Below, in pieces: positions 17,991 to 27,499 of a DNA stretch of 64,000 nt (positions are counted from its first letter, which is position 1; each line of letters starts with the position of its first letter). Origin of the DNA: an uncultured Armatimonadota bacterium (GTDB lineage: Bacteria; Armatimonadota; Fimbriimonadia; Fimbriimonadales; Fimbriimonadaceae); contig CAIUHP010000046.1 in the NCBI GenBank assembly GCA_903899015.1, forward strand, positions 1-64,000, given 5' to 3'. The notes under the pieces are model-generated. The model made no database searches, was not told the origin of the DNA, and was given only the letters and a program-made list of their open reading frames with translations. Both the position numbers and the translations under genes were made by a program.

Positions 17991-18662
17991 TTACTGGCCG
18001 ATGTCGATTCGAAGCTTTTGGCCATCGAAAATGCTGCGAATATGAAGATAGTCCGGAATAATTGCATCCGCAATTTGTAAGTCAGGTCGATCAACGCCTG
18101 ATGTAACCGCAACCACTTTCATGCCCGCCGCATGACCCGATCGGATTCCAGCGGCCGTGTCTTCAAATACAAGGCATGCCTCTGGAGAAAGACCAAGTTT
18201 TGAAGCAGCCAGGAGATAGGGTTCCGGATTTGGCTTTCCGTTTTCTACATCCTCTCCATACACCGCATAACTAGCAGACAGTCCGACTGCCTTCATTCTC
18301 GCCTTGGCAACCATGCTTGTTCCGGAAGTCACGATGCTCCAGCGATTGGAAGGAAGGGAAGCAACGAAGTTCATTGCACCTGCGACTTCAACGACTCCAT
18401 CCGTGTTGTTTGCCTCTTCTATTCTCATGCGCTCATCTTCTGCTTCGACGTCTAGGTGAGGCGTCAATGCGCGAATAGAGTCGATCGAGCGGCGACCGTG
18501 AATCTGAGGCAAGATCAATGCCGGTTCGAACCCATTTCGAATCGCCCACTTGGACCAAGCACGATCTACGACCGCGATGGAATCAACTAAAGTGCCATCA
18601 AGGTCAAAGAGAATTGCTTGACAAGTGAATGAAGTCATTGTGGGTTCGATAGTGATTGACAT
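17991..18662 (-). CDS. HAD-superfamily phosphatase (beta-phosphoglucomutase-like)
   Basis: 223 residues. HAD motif I is ILFDLDGTLVDS (Asp nucleophile near residue 20), motif II WSIVTSGT, motif III Lys in GKPNPEPYLLAA, and motif IV LVFEDTAAGIRSGHAAGM. The alpha-helical cap between motifs I and II places it in subfamily IA, which includes beta-phosphoglucomutases and small sugar-phosphate phosphatases. The substrate cannot be deduced. A second ATG at 18638 could also serve as start. It stands between the RRM gene and the aldehyde dehydrogenase, probably as its own unit. Confidence 0.9.
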   Translation of the reverse strand: MSITIEPTMTSFTCQAILFDLDGTLVDSIAVVDRAWSKWAIRNGFEPALILPQIHGRRSIDSIRALTPHLDVEAEDERMRIEEANNTDGVVEVAGAMNFVASLPSNRWSIVTSGTSMVAKARMKAVGLSASYAVYGEDVENGKPNPEPYLLAASKLGLSPEACLVFEDTAAGIRSGHAAGMKVVAVTSGVDRPDLQIADAIIPDYLHIRSIFDGQKLRIDIGQ

Positions 18663-18713
18663 TTTGTATTTGGGAAGCCTAACTGAGATTCGGAGAGACA
18701 GAAATCGAAGGGA

Positions 18714-20207
18714 TCAAACGTTCGTGGAAAGACCTTGAGCCATCAAGATTTCGTGAGCATGGTTCACGGTGAAGGCGATGCGATGCGTTACCGCATCCAT
18801 AATCCCCTCCGCTCCTGGGTGACCGTTGCCACTTGCTTTCACGCCACCAAAAGGCAAGTGGACTTCCGCACCGATGCTCGGTAAGTTGACGTAGCCGAGG
18901 CCGTAATCAGCGTGATCTCGTACCCATCGCCATTTTCGATAGTCCTCCGTGATGACTGCCATCGAAAGGCCGTAATCGGTGTCGTTGTATACGTCTACCG
19001 CTTGTTCCATGCCATCAACGGGAATAATCGCCACGTGAGGGCTGAAGGCTTCTTCTCGCAGGCAGAACGTGTTGGGTCGATATTCCATCTTGTAAACGAA
19101 TGGGCTCACAAAGTTTCCAAGATCGTAGTCGCCTCCACTGAGAACTTGACCATTTACGAGTACTTCGGCACCTTCTGCTTGGGCTTTCTGGTTATGAAGC
19201 TTCCACTTTTCTAGACCCGACTTCTCAATAAGTGGCCCCATGAAGTTTTCTTCATTCATTCCATTACCGACTTTGATTCGTTTGACCTTTTCGACGTACC
19301 TCTTGGTAAATTCGGCCTCGATTTTTCGATCAACGATGATTCGGCTTGTACTGACACAGCGCTGGCCTGAAGTCTTGAAGGCGCCAAGGATGCATGCATT
19401 AACTGCAATATCGAGGTCAGCATCTTCCAAGATAATGGTTCCGTTTTTGCCTCCCATTTCCGTCGCGACAAACTTGTAGGCATCTCCGGCTGCAACCTGC
19501 TGGATGTACTTGCCAACCGCTCGCGAACCCGTGAAGAGGATGCCGGCTACATCTTTGTGCTTCACCATTGGGTCTCCACAATCTTCGCCAGTTCCGTGCA
19601 CCAAATTGATGACCCCAGCAGGGAAGCCGGCTTCATGGAACAATTCCATGAGCTTGTGGCCAACGATCGGTGTTTGCTCGGCGGGTTTAAATACGACGGT
19701 ATTGCCTGCTAAAACGGAGGGAAGAATGACCCAAAGCGGAATGGCAGAAGGGAAATTCCAAGGGGTTATACAAGCGATGACACCTTTCGGCTTGCGCAGA
19801 ATGAATGCATCCTTTGCTGAAATTTCGGAGCTAACGGTATAGCCATTCGGAATGCGCCCGAGACCGGCCATGTACTGTGCCATGTGAAGGGCTTCCACGA
19901 CATCAGCACGTCCCTCGTTGATGGGTTTGCCGCACTCTTGAGTCACTAAGTTGGAGAGCTCATTTAGATCGCGCTTGATCAATTGAGCGAAAGTATCAAT
20001 GTATTCGGCTCGCTTAACCCAGCTTAGCTCTCGCCAAGAAAGGAAGGCTTGCTTCGCCGCAGATACTGCGTCATTAACTTCCTGAAGACCACTCAAAGGC
20101 GCGGTGCCAACGATTTCGTGTATGTTTGCGGGATTTACGCTTTCAAATTCTTGACTCGTCGTGGTCCACTCACCATTGACATAGTTCTTCGCCTTAATCG
20201 GGGTCAT
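18714..20207 (-). CDS. NAD(P)-dependent aldehyde dehydrogenase
   Basis: 497 residues. The ALDH fold is complete: ITPWNFPSAIPLW with the conserved Asn, VVFKPAEQTP for cofactor ribose, ILFTGSRAVGKYI for the pyrophosphate loop, general base Glu250 in FVATEMGGKNG and catalytic Cys284 in TSGQRCVSTSR, then EEAFSPHVAIIPV. It oxidises an aldehyde to an acid; the closest subgroups are broad semialdehyde or ALDH7-like enzymes, and the substrate is unknown. TAAACT lies 7 nt before the ATG and no ribosome-binding site is visible, suggesting a leaderless transcript. It is divergent from the exported protein at 20273. Confidence 0.93.
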   Translation of the reverse strand: MTPIKAKNYVNGEWTTTSQEFESVNPANIHEIVGTAPLSGLQEVNDAVSAAKQAFLSWRELSWVKRAEYIDTFAQLIKRDLNELSNLVTQECGKPINEGRADVVEALHMAQYMAGLGRIPNGYTVSSEISAKDAFILRKPKGVIACITPWNFPSAIPLWVILPSVLAGNTVVFKPAEQTPIVGHKLMELFHEAGFPAGVINLVHGTGEDCGDPMVKHKDVAGILFTGSRAVGKYIQQVAAGDAYKFVATEMGGKNGTIILEDADLDIAVNACILGAFKTSGQRCVSTSRIIVDRKIEAEFTKRYVEKVKRIKVGNGMNEENFMGPLIEKSGLEKWKLHNQKAQAEGAEVLVNGQVLSGGDYDLGNFVSPFVYKMEYRPNTFCLREEAFSPHVAIIPVDGMEQAVDVYNDTDYGLSMAVITEDYRKWRWVRDHADYGLGYVNLPSIGAEVHLPFGGVKASGNGHPGAEGIMDAVTHRIAFTVNHAHEILMAQGLSTNV

Positions 20208-20272
20208 AAAATCAAGTTTACCTGTCGTGACTGTTTGACCAATCCGTTCATCTGTCTGTGTAGAGGGTTCTG

Positions 20273-22123
20273 GTGAATCTGAACTGGTACTCTCTGGGGT
20301 CGAGCATGTCCCTAATCTCTGTGAGGCTTCCCGCTTTTTGCCTGGTCCTGATCACTGCTTGTTTGGGATATTCGGCTGAATCTCATGCCACTTCCGGGGT
20401 GGTATTTGTCAATAACGTTCCGGTTCTCAAGATTCTCAGCTCCTTCAAAGGGATCAGTCCGGATGCTCAGGCAAGCGCGATGTCAAAGGCGCTCCGACTT
20501 GCAACTCCCGAGGACACGGTGAAAGTCGTTCCGACGGGGAAAATCGTGATTGTTAAAGTGGGATCTCTTACGATTCGGGTTCAGGAAGACGAAGCTGTTC
20601 GACAAGGTAAACCCTTGTTGACATTGGCCGATTCCTGGGCTAAGAATCTTCAAGACGCACTTACTCTTCCTGAAATCAAATTCGGTGACCCCGACCTACT
20701 CCTTCCTCTCGGGGCGGTAAAGTCGACAAGTTTTGTGGGGAGTTTGGCGTTTCAATCAATCGTTACCTCCAGTAACCCTTCGGTGATTTCCGTGACCAAA
20801 GGCGAAGGCCAAATCAAGCTCAAGTCAATTGGAGTTGGCGATGCCGACGTCATCGCGGAAGCGGGGAATGTCACGAGACGACTGTCCGTCCGAGTTCGAA
20901 ATGTTGCGGCAATGTTTCCCCAGGCCCTGTCAGTTGAGGTCGTTGGCAATCCGGTCAATGGCAGCACGGTAGCTGGAGCGATCGAAGGCGCGATTCGAAC
21001 CAAGTTAGAGGTTGCGAACGGAGCAAAGGTAACGTTTGCACCGTTTCGATCGGAAGCATTGGGGCTCGGAAAAACGAAGACCTACTCCATCTGGACTAAA
21101 GCAGACGCAGCTGGAACGTTTCCTGCGGGAGGTTTTGTTGACGTAAAGGTTTCGAACCTGCCGATGGAGAGGAAGCGAGTGATTTCGCTTTGGTATTCGA
21201 ATATGCCGGAATCGATCAAGCAAATTGGCAATGTATTTTCCTCAGAGTTGAAACCTCAAACTCCGATTCGTTTCCTCTACCACCACATAAACGCTTCTTC
21301 TCAACCGATGCTATTCAGAGTTGAAGCGATCAATGATTCGGATTCTCCCGCCAGAGTACTTATTCAGTCTGCCGACACGGGGCCGGATAGGAACCCTGTC
21401 GCCGCGGGCATGGGGGTTGCAGTTCAGTTCTTGAAGTACTGGTCGACTCAATCGGGTGAGATCGTGACCGTACCCGCCCGCAGCACGATCCCGATTTCTT
21501 TTCGAAGGTTAAGCCCGACTGAATCGGTAAGTGGTCTGTGTACGCTGAATCTAATATCGGGGCCGACGGATATGCAGGTAAGAGCAGATGCTTTACCTCC
21601 CTTCGATCTCAATGAAAATTGGTACAACGCGACTTTTTCTCATTCTCCCTGGCATGCGGTTGCGCCCAAAGCAATCGATGACTATGATCGATCCACGTTT
21701 GAAAAATCGGATCACATCTATCCCAACCCATACAAGGTGGAAGAATTGAACTACAGCGTGGGAGGACGATTCGGGTCGGTGATGATTGGCCAAAAGCCCA
21801 TTTCAGGAGAGGACCACACCAATAATCTTGATGGCAATTACGGAGTCCTCTACACCATTCACACGACTCTCAAGAATCCAACGTCTTCGACGGCTGAGGT
21901 TGAAATTCTCCTAGAGTCGAGTGCGGGTTACACCGGAGGCTTGTTCTTGATCAATGGGCAACTCATTCAAACTCCTTATTTGGGGCCCAAAGCCACCCAC
22001 CGTGTGCTCAAGGTCTCGATTGGGCCAGGTGCATCGAAATCGTTCGACATTGTCACGGTTCCGATCAGCGGTGGGGCTTATCCCGTGACCGTTACGGCTC
22101 GACCGATAGACGCCGGTAAGTAA
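20273..22123 (+). CDS. Large exported protein of unknown function
   Basis: 616 residues from GTG 20273, or 605 from ATG 20306. The N-terminus is a signal peptide (LPAFCLVLITACLGYSAESH); ITAC could be a lipoprotein box. It then has a Pro/Ser beta-rich region with a bacterial Ig-like stretch near residues 150-205 (VTSSNPSVISVTKGEGQIKL followed by a VGDADVIAEAG strand), and a larger beta domain (ISLWYSNMPESIKQ, FLYHHINASSQPMLFRVEAI) ending PVTVTARPIDAGK. No enzyme motif is seen. It is most likely a periplasmic or surface protein. It is followed after 51 nt by the TPR gene. Confidence 0.75.
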   Translation: MNLNWYSLGSSMSLISVRLPAFCLVLITACLGYSAESHATSGVVFVNNVPVLKILSSFKGISPDAQASAMSKALRLATPEDTVKVVPTGKIVIVKVGSLTIRVQEDEAVRQGKPLLTLADSWAKNLQDALTLPEIKFGDPDLLLPLGAVKSTSFVGSLAFQSIVTSSNPSVISVTKGEGQIKLKSIGVGDADVIAEAGNVTRRLSVRVRNVAAMFPQALSVEVVGNPVNGSTVAGAIEGAIRTKLEVANGAKVTFAPFRSEALGLGKTKTYSIWTKADAAGTFPAGGFVDVKVSNLPMERKRVISLWYSNMPESIKQIGNVFSSELKPQTPIRFLYHHINASSQPMLFRVEAINDSDSPARVLIQSADTGPDRNPVAAGMGVAVQFLKYWSTQSGEIVTVPARSTIPISFRRLSPTESVSGLCTLNLISGPTDMQVRADALPPFDLNENWYNATFSHSPWHAVAPKAIDDYDRSTFEKSDHIYPNPYKVEELNYSVGGRFGSVMIGQKPISGEDHTNNLDGNYGVLYTIHTTLKNPTSSTAEVEILLESSAGYTGGLFLINGQLIQTPYLGPKATHRVLKVSIGPGASKSFDIVTVPISGGAYPVTVTARPIDAGK

Positions 22124-22174
22124 ACTGACTCCCTCTGAGCGTAGAAATAGGTCAGAGGCGTTACCTCAAATCAT

Positions 22175-23038
22175 ATGGAACCAACTTTTAAAGTCATCGC
22201 AGATCTCTTCCAAGTCCCTCAAGCCGAAGATTTGGAGGTTCTTGAATCGGGTCGCAAGAGGCACGGAGATAATTCCGAAGAAAGCCGTGAACTTGGCAAA
22301 CAAAGTCTAAATCAAGGCGATTATGCGACGGCGCTTAGGCATTTTCGAGAAGCAGTTGAAAATCGTGATCCAAACGATATTGAGTCGCTTATTGATCTTG
22401 GAGGAGCTTACGAGTATGGGGACGAATATCCTCAAGCTCTAAGACAATATGAAAAAGCTTTGCGTGCGAACGAGGAAGCAACGGAGCCAATTCTAGGCGT
22501 TGCCGACCTTTATAAGCGCTACGGACGGTTTAATGACGCGATCCTTAAACTCGAGGAAGCCGTCGAGCGACAACCAGGTAATGCCTTTAATCGCATCAAG
22601 CTGGCTGAAACACTTCGTGACGCCCGAGACCGCAAGCGAGCACTGGTAGCTGCTCAAGGGGCGATTCTTGCAAAACCGGACGAGGCTTATTATCACTACT
22701 GGACAGGCGATTTACTTATTGAAATGGAGAGATACAATGAAGCGCTCGAATACTTGCGGGCTGCTCTCGAACTCTCTCCCGGTGATGATTTCCTCTATCT
22801 GCGGACGACAGTTGCGTTCTGGTGTGCCGGTCGAAAAGTTGAAGCCATCAAGTCATTAAGACTCGCAAGCGACCTTGATCCTGAGAAACACTTTTATCAC
22901 GGACTGCTCGGGATTCTGTACGAGGAAACAGATCAGTCAGAAGAAGCGAAACTTGAAAGCGAACGTGCCGCGAAGATGGATCGATACGACCACGATCTTC
23001 TCTCGCGCCTCTTGATTGAAATGAAAATCGAACTCTAG
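22175..23038 (+). CDS. Tetratricopeptide repeat protein
   Basis: 287 residues without signal peptide or membrane helix. From about residue 45 there are at least six consecutive 34-residue TPR units, for example LGKQSLNQGDYATALRHFRE, DLGGAYEYGDEYPQALRQYE, ADLYKRYGRFNDAILKLEEA, TGDLLIEMERYNEALEYLRA. Such repeats form a superhelical scaffold for protein binding in the cytosol. No partner domain is present, so the specific role is unknown. It ends 6 nt before a convergent gene, leaving no room for a separate terminator. Confidence 0.88.
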   Translation: MEPTFKVIADLFQVPQAEDLEVLESGRKRHGDNSEESRELGKQSLNQGDYATALRHFREAVENRDPNDIESLIDLGGAYEYGDEYPQALRQYEKALRANEEATEPILGVADLYKRYGRFNDAILKLEEAVERQPGNAFNRIKLAETLRDARDRKRALVAAQGAILAKPDEAYYHYWTGDLLIEMERYNEALEYLRAALELSPGDDFLYLRTTVAFWCAGRKVEAIKSLRLASDLDPEKHFYHGLLGILYEETDQSEEAKLESERAAKMDRYDHDLLSRLLIEMKIEL

Positions 23039-23044
23039 GTTCGA

Positions 23045-23809
23045 CTACTTGGCCCGGAAATGAGCGGCAAGAATGGTATGCCACTCAAATAATCGGGTTT
23101 GGAGTTCGATTTTCTTCACGTCTTTGTAATTGCCGTCAATCGTGAATTTTGTCCCGTGCATATTGTCGAGACTTGCCAACGAAATTGGGTGAGCCGTCGA
23201 TTTTCCCTTCTTGTCTTGGATGGTTAGTGACACAGCTTCTTTCAAGACAGATTCGGGAAGTCGTACTGAAATCGTTGTGGTTGGTTTGCCTGGCTGACTC
23301 GTGGGATCTTCGACGACGATTGGAGCGAAGTCTGCGCCCATCTTAGACGTGACTTTGAGCCCCTTTTTATTACTGGAGAAAGAGACCGAACCCTTCGGAG
23401 TCCAGGGCCCCGTTGCGACTCCAACGGCCACATCCTGTTGTGAAGGTTGGCCACGCTTTGTTGCAAGACCGCCAATCCATCGCTTTCCATCCCTCGAGAG
23501 CCATAAAAGACCGGCATCAACTTGGTTCGTTGAAGGTAATTTGAAACGGACACAAGGCTCGTCTGCAGGTTGTCCTGTCGATTCCGATTGGGCTATCCAT
23601 GCGAGCAACACTGGGCTTTCGATTGAGTCGAAGAATTTCTCAGGAAGGTTTCTAGCAATGATTCCGGCATCAATAAGGCTGGAATCTGCGTGCCATGCCA
23701 GATTCGCAGATGGTTGGTAAAACGCAAGTGAGACTCTGGTGCCGTCCTTAAGGGTCCATATCCCTTGGTTCGAAGCAAAAGAAAGGTAAGCAGCAACGAT
23801 CGGAATCAT
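23045..23809 (-). CDS. Exported protein, family with the F.WHTI C-terminus (intact copy)
   Basis: 254 residues. A short hydrophobic N-terminus (MIPIVAAYLSFAS) acts as a probable signal peptide. The rest is beta-rich with no catalytic motif; the end reads GNYKDVKKIELQTRLFEWHT followed by ILAAHFRAK. The same ending occurs in the next gene downstream on the map (23904), showing tandem duplication. I do not recognise the family; similar W/H-containing C-terminal strands occur in secreted Armatimonadota and Planctomycetota proteins, from memory. A TATAAT lies 8 nt before the ATG, consistent with a leaderless mRNA. Confidence 0.7.
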   Translation of the reverse strand: MIPIVAAYLSFASNQGIWTLKDGTRVSLAFYQPSANLAWHADSSLIDAGIIARNLPEKFFDSIESPVLLAWIAQSESTGQPADEPCVRFKLPSTNQVDAGLLWLSRDGKRWIGGLATKRGQPSQQDVAVGVATGPWTPKGSVSFSSNKKGLKVTSKMGADFAPIVVEDPTSQPGKPTTTISVRLPESVLKEAVSLTIQDKKGKSTAHPISLASLDNMHGTKFTIDGNYKDVKKIELQTRLFEWHTILAAHFRAK

Positions 23810-23835
23810 TAAGTCCGATTATAAGCCAACATTCT

Positions 23836-23868
23836 GCCTTGAATCGTTCGATGAATTCGATTCAAGGC
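23836..23868. repeat. Inverted repeat upstream of the intact paralogue
   Basis: GCCTTGAATCG and CGATTCAAGGC form a perfect 11-bp palindrome with an 11-nt spacer. It ends 13 nt upstream of the TATAAT box of the 23045-23809 gene, about where a -35 element or regulator site would be. No T run follows on either strand, so an operator is as likely as a terminator of the neighbouring gene. Confidence 0.6.
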
Positions 23869-23903
23869 GAGCGGCTGATTTTAGCTCGTATTGTTACTTG
23901 CCC

Positions 23904-24680
23904 TTAGTGAGAGAGATGAACGCCAGGGATGGTATGCCACTTAAAAGATCGGGCTTGAAGTTTTAGCTGACTGACCGAATGATAATCGCCCTGAAAGAAG
24001 AATTTTGTGACGCCGGTGGTGTTTTTCGGTCGGTAATATCCGGCACCTTTCATTTCTTTTCCTTTGGCATCAAAAACGAGATATCTCACGGCAAGATCCT
24101 TAATTGAGTTTTTAGCCTGAACCGTTAATTCGGTAAACAGCTGGGTACTGCTAGCATCTTTTGATCGCGGTGCGGGCCCTATTTGAGCTTCAAAAGTCAC
24201 TCCGACGGTGGAATTTGGCTTGGAGTGATCTGATCCAATTCGATAATGCTTCGATCCCGCATCCCTCCAGGCTCCACTAGCGATGCCCATTTTTACGGAG
24301 TGAACTCCTGAGATATTGTCCAGCGGAATTGCCGATATCCAATTGCGGTCGGACCTGCCAAGCGCCACAAGTGGAAGATCCTGAACAGGAGTCCCGTCGA
24401 ATTGGAGCCTAAGATTCGGTAATTGAACTCCATGTGATGTTGCCGTACCTTGAACAACGAAGAGAGGTTGATCCATGCGTTCAATAACCATCCTCAATCC
24501 CAGTCGTTTTTGAAGTAGCTCGTCGAAAATGGCATGGCTGTCGGTCTTTGAACCGTCAATTGTCCAAGCCGCTCGGGTCTTAGGTCTCACCATCGCGATC
24601 GAACATCGAGTGTTGTCTTTGAGTTACCACTCTCCATGCGTAGCGAGTATTAGGGCGCTGGTAAGACTGGCAAGGATCAT
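23904..24680 (-). pseudogene. Exported paralogue broken by TAA after the signal peptide
   Basis: Starting at ATG 24680 the frame encodes MILASLTSALILATHGEW, a convincing signal peptide, then TAA (24624-24626), then LKDNTRCSIAMVRPKTRAAW and on to the stop at 23904. The intact neighbour reads GIWTLKDGTRVSLAFYQPSA at the same place, so the TAA replaces its Thr codon and the frame is otherwise continuous. Total length would be 258 codons against 254. The ending QGDYHSVSQLKLQARSFKWH followed by TIPGVHLSH matches the paralogue. Translation from ATG 24593 could give a 229-residue protein without an export signal. I therefore call it a nonsense-disrupted gene, unless the base is a sequencing error. 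Confidence 0.75.
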
Positions 24681-24707
24681 GGATTTCACTTAGGGATTGC
24701 AGCCGAC

Positions 24708-26174
24708 TCAGAGTCCTAATTGAGCAAGCTCTAGAGCGCGAAGAGCGGCCTTAGCCTTGTTGCATGACTCTTCGTATTCCTTTTCCGGAACTGAATCGTA
24801 AACAACTCCTCCACCTGCCTGTACATGTGCGACCCCATCCTTAATGTAGATCGTTCTGATTGCAATGCAACTGTCGAGATCGCCGGAATGGCTGAAGAAC
24901 CCAACGCTGCCTGCATAAGAGCCGCGACGAGTTGGCTCAAGTTCATCGATGATCTGCATTGCTCGGACCTTAGGGGCTCCCGACACAGTTCCTGCAGGGT
25001 GGCAGGCTCTAAATAAGTCGAACGCATCTTTGTCTGCTGCCAATTCTCCGGTAACGTCACTGACGATATGCATGACGTGGCTATATCGCTCAATCACCAT
25101 GAGGTCGTTCACGACAACCGAACCGTAGTCGCAAACTCGGCCCAGGTCGTTTCGACCGAGGTCGACGAGCATGATGTGCTCTGCCCGCTCCTTTTCGTCG
25201 GCGATTAGCTCGTTTCCTAGTTCAATATCTTCAGCGTCAGTTTTGCCTCTCCATCTCGTTCCCGCGATCGGTCGAACCCGGGATTTGCGACCGTGAACGC
25301 TGACAAGCAGTTCAGGTGAGGCTCCAACGAGATCAAAATCGCCAAATCGGAGAAGGAACATGTAAGGCGACGGATTGATGGATCGGAGCGCGCGATAGAC
25401 GGTTAAAGGATGCGCATCTGAACGAGTCGAGAACCTTTGAGATGGAACCATTTGAATGCCATCTCCTGCGGTTATGTACTCGATCATTTTTGAAACCATC
25501 TGCTCGAAATCCTTTTTCGTGACATTGGATTCAACCGGATGAACGGGGAATTTGCCGGTTGGCAAAGGAGGTAGAGGATTTGCGAGTCGGTCGAGAACCC
25601 AGTTGATTTCGGTAACCGCTTCGTCATAGCTATTCGAGGAACCGTCCGTCATGACGGTAACCCGAATGATGTTCTTCGCGTGGTCGAAAACCACAACCGT
25701 GTCCGCGAGCATCATAGCCATGTCGTCCACGTTCAAGTCGTCAACGGTGGTGTCAGGTAGGTTTTCAAAATAGCGGACAATGTCATAGCTCAGAAGTCCA
25801 ACCGCTCCACCTGCAAAACTAGGAAGTCCCGACACGTGAACAGGAACGTCTGAGAGCATCGCCTCTTTCAATAAATCAAGAGGGTCTTGTCCAGGAGCAA
25901 GTAGTTCCGTTTCGACTCCTTGGGTTCGGATTCTTCGAACTTCACCGTTTTTTGAACGCAAAACCAACTTCGGGCGAATGCCGAGGATCGAGTAGCGGCC
26001 AAGTTGCTCCCCACCGGTGACACTTTCAAGGAGAAAGCTATAAGTTTGATCGTGAGCCAGTTTCCAGTACGCACTCAAAGGGGTTTCTATGTCGGCAAGG
26101 ACATCCCGGTAAACGGCCATCGGACGGACACCGTTCGTTTGAGCTAAAAACTGGTCTTTGCTTGGTACGAGCAT
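24708..26174 (-). CDS. trpE: Anthranilate synthase component I
   Basis: 488 residues, normal for TrpE. Converts chorismate and ammonia to anthranilate at the head of tryptophan synthesis. The chorismate-binding domain is clear: [30 protein letters not shown], the [20 protein letters not shown] segment, [40 protein letters not shown], and [20 protein letters not shown]. The N-terminal region includes [19 protein letters not shown], where the LLES motif binds tryptophan for feedback inhibition. trpG and the other trp genes are not adjacent. The last residues lie 27 nt before the disrupted exported gene, on the same strand. Confidence 0.95.
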   Translation of the reverse strand: MLVPSKDQFLAQTNGVRPMAVYRDVLADIETPLSAYWKLAHDQTYSFLLESVTGGEQLGRYSILGIRPKLVLRSKNGEVRRIRTQGVETELLAPGQDPLDLLKEAMLSDVPVHVSGLPSFAGGAVGLLSYDIVRYFENLPDTTVDDLNVDDMAMMLADTVVVFDHAKNIIRVTVMTDGSSNSYDEAVTEINWVLDRLANPLPPLPTGKFPVHPVESNVTKKDFEQMVSKMIEYITAGDGIQMVPSQRFSTRSDAHPLTVYRALRSINPSPYMFLLRFGDFDLVGASPELLVSVHGRKSRVRPIAGTRWRGKTDAEDIELGNELIADEKERAEHIMLVDLGRNDLGRVCDYGSVVVNDLMVIERYSHVMHIVSDVTGELAADKDAFDLFRACHPAGTVSGAPKVRAMQIIDELEPTRRGSYAGSVGFFSHSGDLDSCIAIRTIYIKDGVAHVQAGGGVVYDSVPEKEYEESCNKAKAALRALELAQLGL

Positions 26175-26303
26175 GGGCCTGAATTATGCCCTCATAATCG
26201 CTTAATCAGGAATCGCTTGGGAAGAAAGATCGCGGGAATCTTTCGGATTTTTGATCGTGGGGCTTTTCACTAGGATCATGCAACGTGTGTCAAACTGGCG
26301 TTT

Positions 26304-26891
26304 GTGGATGCATTTACCACCTATACCGGCAAAATAGCCGTCATTCCTGGCGACAATATCGATACTGATCGGATCATTCCTGCACGCTTTCTTACGAGGG
26401 TAAGTCGAAGCGGATACGGTGAATTGCTTTTCAGCGACGTTCGAGGGGCAGAATTTATCCTTGACCAACCCGAAGCAAAGGACACGTCGATCTTGGTCGC
26501 TGGTACGAACTTTGGATGCGGTTCATCACGCGAGCACGCGGTTTGGGCTATTCAGCAAGCCGGCTACAAAGCAGTCATTGCTCGGAAGACAGAAACGTCA
26601 CCCGGATATAGCGATATCTTTAGGCAAAATGCCGCCAACTGTGGGTTGTTGCTCGCAGAGTGTTCCCCTGAGGACCATGCAAAGCTGACAAGCGCGGGAA
26701 CAGGATGCGTTGCTCAAATCGATCTCCCTAATCAAACCATCGAAGTAAACGGTGAGAAATTCTCATTCCAAATCAATGAGGTCACTAAGCAGGCGCTTAT
26801 TGCGGGCTTGGATTTGATCGGAACCACGCTTATTTACTCGGATCAGATTGCAGAGTACGAATCGAAACACGATTCCTTCGCGTCGGCGTAA
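26304..26891 (+). CDS. leuD: 3-isopropylmalate dehydratase small subunit
   Basis: 195 residues from GTG 26304; no ATG exists upstream in frame. The aconitase-swivel domain is recognised by GDNIDTDRIIPARFL near the start, NFGCGSSREHAVWAIQQAGY and the DIFRQNAANCGLLLAE segment. With LeuC (Fe-S subunit) it isomerises 2- to 3-isopropylmalate in leucine synthesis. leuC is not in the window, so the pair is split. Homoaconitase small subunits look similar and cannot be fully excluded. The DUF192 gene follows after 22 nt and is probably co-transcribed. Confidence 0.88.
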   Translation: MDAFTTYTGKIAVIPGDNIDTDRIIPARFLTRVSRSGYGELLFSDVRGAEFILDQPEAKDTSILVAGTNFGCGSSREHAVWAIQQAGYKAVIARKTETSPGYSDIFRQNAANCGLLLAECSPEDHAKLTSAGTGCVAQIDLPNQTIEVNGEKFSFQINEVTKQALIAGLDLIGTTLIYSDQIAEYESKHDSFASA

Positions 26892-26913
26892 TAACACTTG
26901 ACGATCAACACCC

Positions 26914-27417
26914 ATGAAAACACTAGCTCGCTTTTCTGTTGTGGCCACTGCGGCTCTCGGCTTCGTTGCCCTTCAAGCTATTTCCTTAGGACAAGCTGTT
27001 AATCCAAGCAGGGTCCATCAGTTAAAGTCTCTGAAAGTCGCAAAGATTGAAGCGGCTGGTCACAGTATTGATGCTTGGGTAATGGATAACGAACAGAAGC
27101 GGGAAGAGGGAATGATGTTCCTCACCGATAAGGAAGTCAAAAGCAACCAAGGCATGATTTTCTTATTCGATACCGTTCAAGACCGCAAGTATGCGTTCTG
27201 GATGCACAACACGTACATTCCTCTGGACATCATCTATGTCAGCCCGTCGAAGAAAGTCGTGAATATTTGCGCCGGCAAAGTCCTTGATGACACACAACTC
27301 ATGCCCGCCGGACCTTATAAGTACGTCGTTGAGCTCAAGCTTGGCATGGCCAAAAAATTAGGAATCAAACCGGGAAGCCGATTCACCTTCCCGGCCGGCT
27401 TAAAAGCCATTGATTAA
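26914..27417 (+). CDS. Exported DUF192 protein
   Basis: 167 residues. Residues 1-27 form a signal peptide (ARFSVVATAALGFVALQAIS) and the remainder is one DUF192 domain: AWVMDNEQKREEGMMFLTD, GMIFLFDTVQDRKYAFWMHN, TYIPLDIIYVSPSKKVVNI and a last strand KYVVELKLGMAKKLGIKPG. The DUF192 fold is common in bacteria and archaea, usually periplasmic, and has no established function. It follows leuD closely on the same strand. Confidence 0.88.
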   Translation: MKTLARFSVVATAALGFVALQAISLGQAVNPSRVHQLKSLKVAKIEAAGHSIDAWVMDNEQKREEGMMFLTDKEVKSNQGMIFLFDTVQDRKYAFWMHNTYIPLDIIYVSPSKKVVNICAGKVLDDTQLMPAGPYKYVVELKLGMAKKLGIKPGSRFTFPAGLKAID

Positions 27418-27440
27418 GTAAGCGAAGAAGAGATGCGGGT

Positions 27441-27475
27441 ACCGGCGGACTGGTGGGGCTCACCAACCAACCGGT
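27441..27475. other. Hairpin between convergent genes
   Basis: Nested stems ACCGG/CCGGT and TGGTG/CACCA around a GGGCT loop, between the DUF192 gene and the convergent oxidoreductase. No T tract follows, so a terminator role is only possible. Confidence 0.35.
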
Positions 27476-27499
27476 TCATATTTATAGAGGTTCGATTCT

